From the NCBI GenBank assembly GCA_013396755.1, contig VWZF01006907.1, positions 777,619 through 841,618 on the forward strand: a stretch of 64,000 nt of DNA, read 5' to 3'. Below are positions 62,599 to 64,000 of the stretch, one piece after another (position 1 is the first letter of the stretch; every line of letters starts with the position of its first letter). This DNA comes from Sclerurus mexicanus. Taxonomy: Eukaryota > Chordata > Aves > Passeriformes > Furnariidae. The translations under genes were made by a program, and so were the position numbers. The notes under the pieces are model-generated. The model saw only the letters and a list, made by a program, of their open reading frames with translations. It did no database searches and had not been told where the DNA came from.

Positions 62599-62920
62599 GT
62601 GACTCGACGCTAAGGCAGACACGTTTCATAGCCCTTGATTTTATCTCTGTGAACGTCTTCATCCTGGAGGATGGAGAGTCCTCGAGGAGGACGTGGGAAG
62701 GAGGTGTGCCGCTGCCTCCCCAGGGGCTTCCACTGAAGGGCACAGTCAAACCTGGCTGTCGGAGCGGTCGTGGTTAGGAACAGCCTACAGAGGGGACACA
62801 CGAGCCGACAGCCACACTGACGGCAGATCAGGGGTCAGCTGCAGCCATTTCAAACAAGCAGCTTGGGTTTTTTTCTTGCCCTGCTTGCACATAATTGAGT
62901 TTTTTTGTTTCCCTCCGCAG
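62599..62920 (+). other. Possible intron with good splice signals
   Basis: The left edge, AAG then GTGACT at 62596-62604, differs from the ideal donor at one base. The right edge is a long T-rich tract ending in CCCTCCGCAG at 62911-62920, a very good acceptor. Together they could define a 322-base intron leading out of the CpG island on the + strand. After the acceptor a frame stays open from 62921 to a TAG at 63023-63025 (34 codons). I recognise no protein in it. The first exon would be mostly non-coding in the frames I checked, so a non-coding transcript is as likely as a gene. Confidence 0.2.
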
Positions 62921-63025
62921 CTCGATCTCTTTGCTTCACCACTCAACAGCTTCAATTCCTTCAGTTATTTATACGGTTCAAATGTACCGACGCTGCCTAA
63001 AAAAATCCTCATGGCAGAGGTTTAG

Positions 63026-64000
63026 GAAATTGGTCAGAAATCTTAGAAACTGAGTCACTGGGGATGGGTTGAACTTTGCTTTTCTTTCTCCCAGCTGCCT
63101 GCTGTGTGTTTGTCAGACAGGGATTGAATTTAGAAAGGGTCTTGGAGTTCAAACGCCTTCCCTGCTGCAGCGAGGTGGAGCATGGCACAGGATGCAGCTT
63201 ATCACAGATAACAGCTGTGTGTATCAGGGGTCTCCGCTTCCCTCTCCCATGCTGCTTGCTCGGCTCCCTGCCTCTCCCTCGCACAGAGTGGAGGGAGGCT
63301 GGGATAGGGTATGCTTTTCAGACCTATTAACAGCTCTTCAGCCAGCTCAGTCAGTGTCACAGGGCATATCCTGCTGATTCAGCAGCAGAGGACAGTTCCT
63401 ATCTCAGGGGGAAGGAGAATAAAGAAGAAATAAATCTATTTTGCCATAAGAACCATGAGTTACACTTTTCAACCCTGCCTGGGTGAAATGTGGATCTGTA
63501 TTACAAAACTGTACTGCTTCACTCACATAGCTAAAGCAGTGCAATTTCTAAGCCATCAACAAAGCTGCACAGATATAAATGCAGTCCCCAGCATTTACCA
63601 AATACTAAACTTGAGCAGTAATAGTTGCTCCGTTCCAGTAGAGCTGTTCGCACACCAGGCTTTGGGGGCTTGAAGGGTGAGGGTGGGGGGAATATTCGGG
63701 TACTCAGATTAAAGCCACAAAAAATAAATTTTGGGGTGTGGGAAAAAGAGAGGTTCAAAGACCATTTCAGAAGGTTTGAAATCAGTCCACAGTTGTTTTG
63801 TTATTCCTACTTCTCCCAAATACTCTTCCTAAATATAATCAAAAAGATTATACCAGGATTTTTAAAACATCAATGCCATAGCATAACATTTTGATAATAA
63901 AAATGCAGTAAAAGGTACAAGGTTCTCAATGAACATTGCCTTATTGCAAGCGTTGACAACATCCATGCATTTTGCTTTTTACTTCTCCAGGGGAATAAAG
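63026..64000. other. Non-coding stretch to the window edge
   Basis: No exon is recognised. Open frames of 72-102 codons overlap each other in several frames. A quadruplex motif lies at 63664-63690. A gene starting from the CpG island could continue here as intron. Confidence 0.55.
63664..63690 (+). other. G-quadruplex motif
   Basis: G runs of 5, 3, 3 and 6 bases are separated by loops of 6, 3 and 1 bases. This satisfies the canonical rule. It lies about 850 bases right of the CpG island. Confidence 0.6.

Larger units (their letters stand above)
62165..62830. promoter_or_regulatory. CpG island, probable promoter or insulator
   Basis: CpG counts by hand in successive 60-base blocks from 62161 are about 2, 5, 7, 10, 6, 5, 7, 4 and 3, against zero or one in most of the window. 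G+C content is clearly raised. It is the only stretch here that looks like a CpG island, so it is the best candidate transcription start in the window. It contains a CTCF-like site (62337), a quadruplex motif (62185) and a donor-like splice site (62598/62599). No TATA box is seen, as is usual for island promoters. Several frames are open across it on both strands, but that follows from low A+T content. The direction of transcription is not settled. Confidence 0.7.

Overview
The window reads as vertebrate nuclear DNA without any recognisable protein-coding gene. It is A+T-leaning and CpG-poor, and densely interrupted by stops in all six frames. Scattered A/T homopolymers occur, but there are no operons, bacterial-type signals or CRISPR arrays. 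The longest stop-free runs are about 160 codons (for example 24722-25216 + and 50573-51055 -). With stops at 3/64 codons, roughly three runs that long are expected by chance in six frames of 64 kb, so they are not evidence of genes. I saw no Alu, B1/B2 or L1 sequence, which argues against a placental mammal. One fragment of an RTE-type LINE reverse transcriptase is present. A bird or another sauropsid with few repeats fits best. This is an inference, because I could not confidently identify a CR1 element.

Layout. 1-13.8 kb: intergenic or intronic sequence with an AT-rich patch (5821-5957), two C-rich quadruplex-type motifs and a palindromic CRE (11972-11979). 13.83-13.99 kb: a short CpG-dense open frame of 50 codons that looks more protein-like than its surroundings. 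14-24.4 kb: featureless apart from a strong quadruplex motif (15298-15323) and two small hairpins. 24.48-25.5 kb: a splice-acceptor-like site with a short open frame, then a stretch with HNF4-, HNF1-, SOX- and HOX/CDX-like sites that is my best enhancer candidate. 25.5-52.7 kb: mostly unremarkable, with a 10-bp-stem hairpin (32443-32467), a small CpG cluster (45649-45728), a CTCF-like site (47355-47373), a G-run quadruplex (48055-48073) and a 16-bp palindrome (49714-49729). 53.05-53.24 kb: the RTE fragment, flanked by a near-perfect 17-bp direct repeat that looks like a target-site duplication. 58 kb: a recent-looking 28-bp tandem duplication.

The right end is the most functional-looking part. 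A CpG island (about 62165-62830) contains an 18/19 match to the CTCF consensus and a five-tract quadruplex motif, and is accompanied by plausible splice signals. It could be a promoter for a transcript extending past 64 kb or for a long non-coding RNA, or a CTCF-bound boundary. No genes here can be shown to work together. I did not find a new multi-gene system, and nothing in the sequence supports one. The items of interest are the RTE insertion, the small CpG-dense ORF, the CpG island with its CTCF site, and the candidate enhancer.
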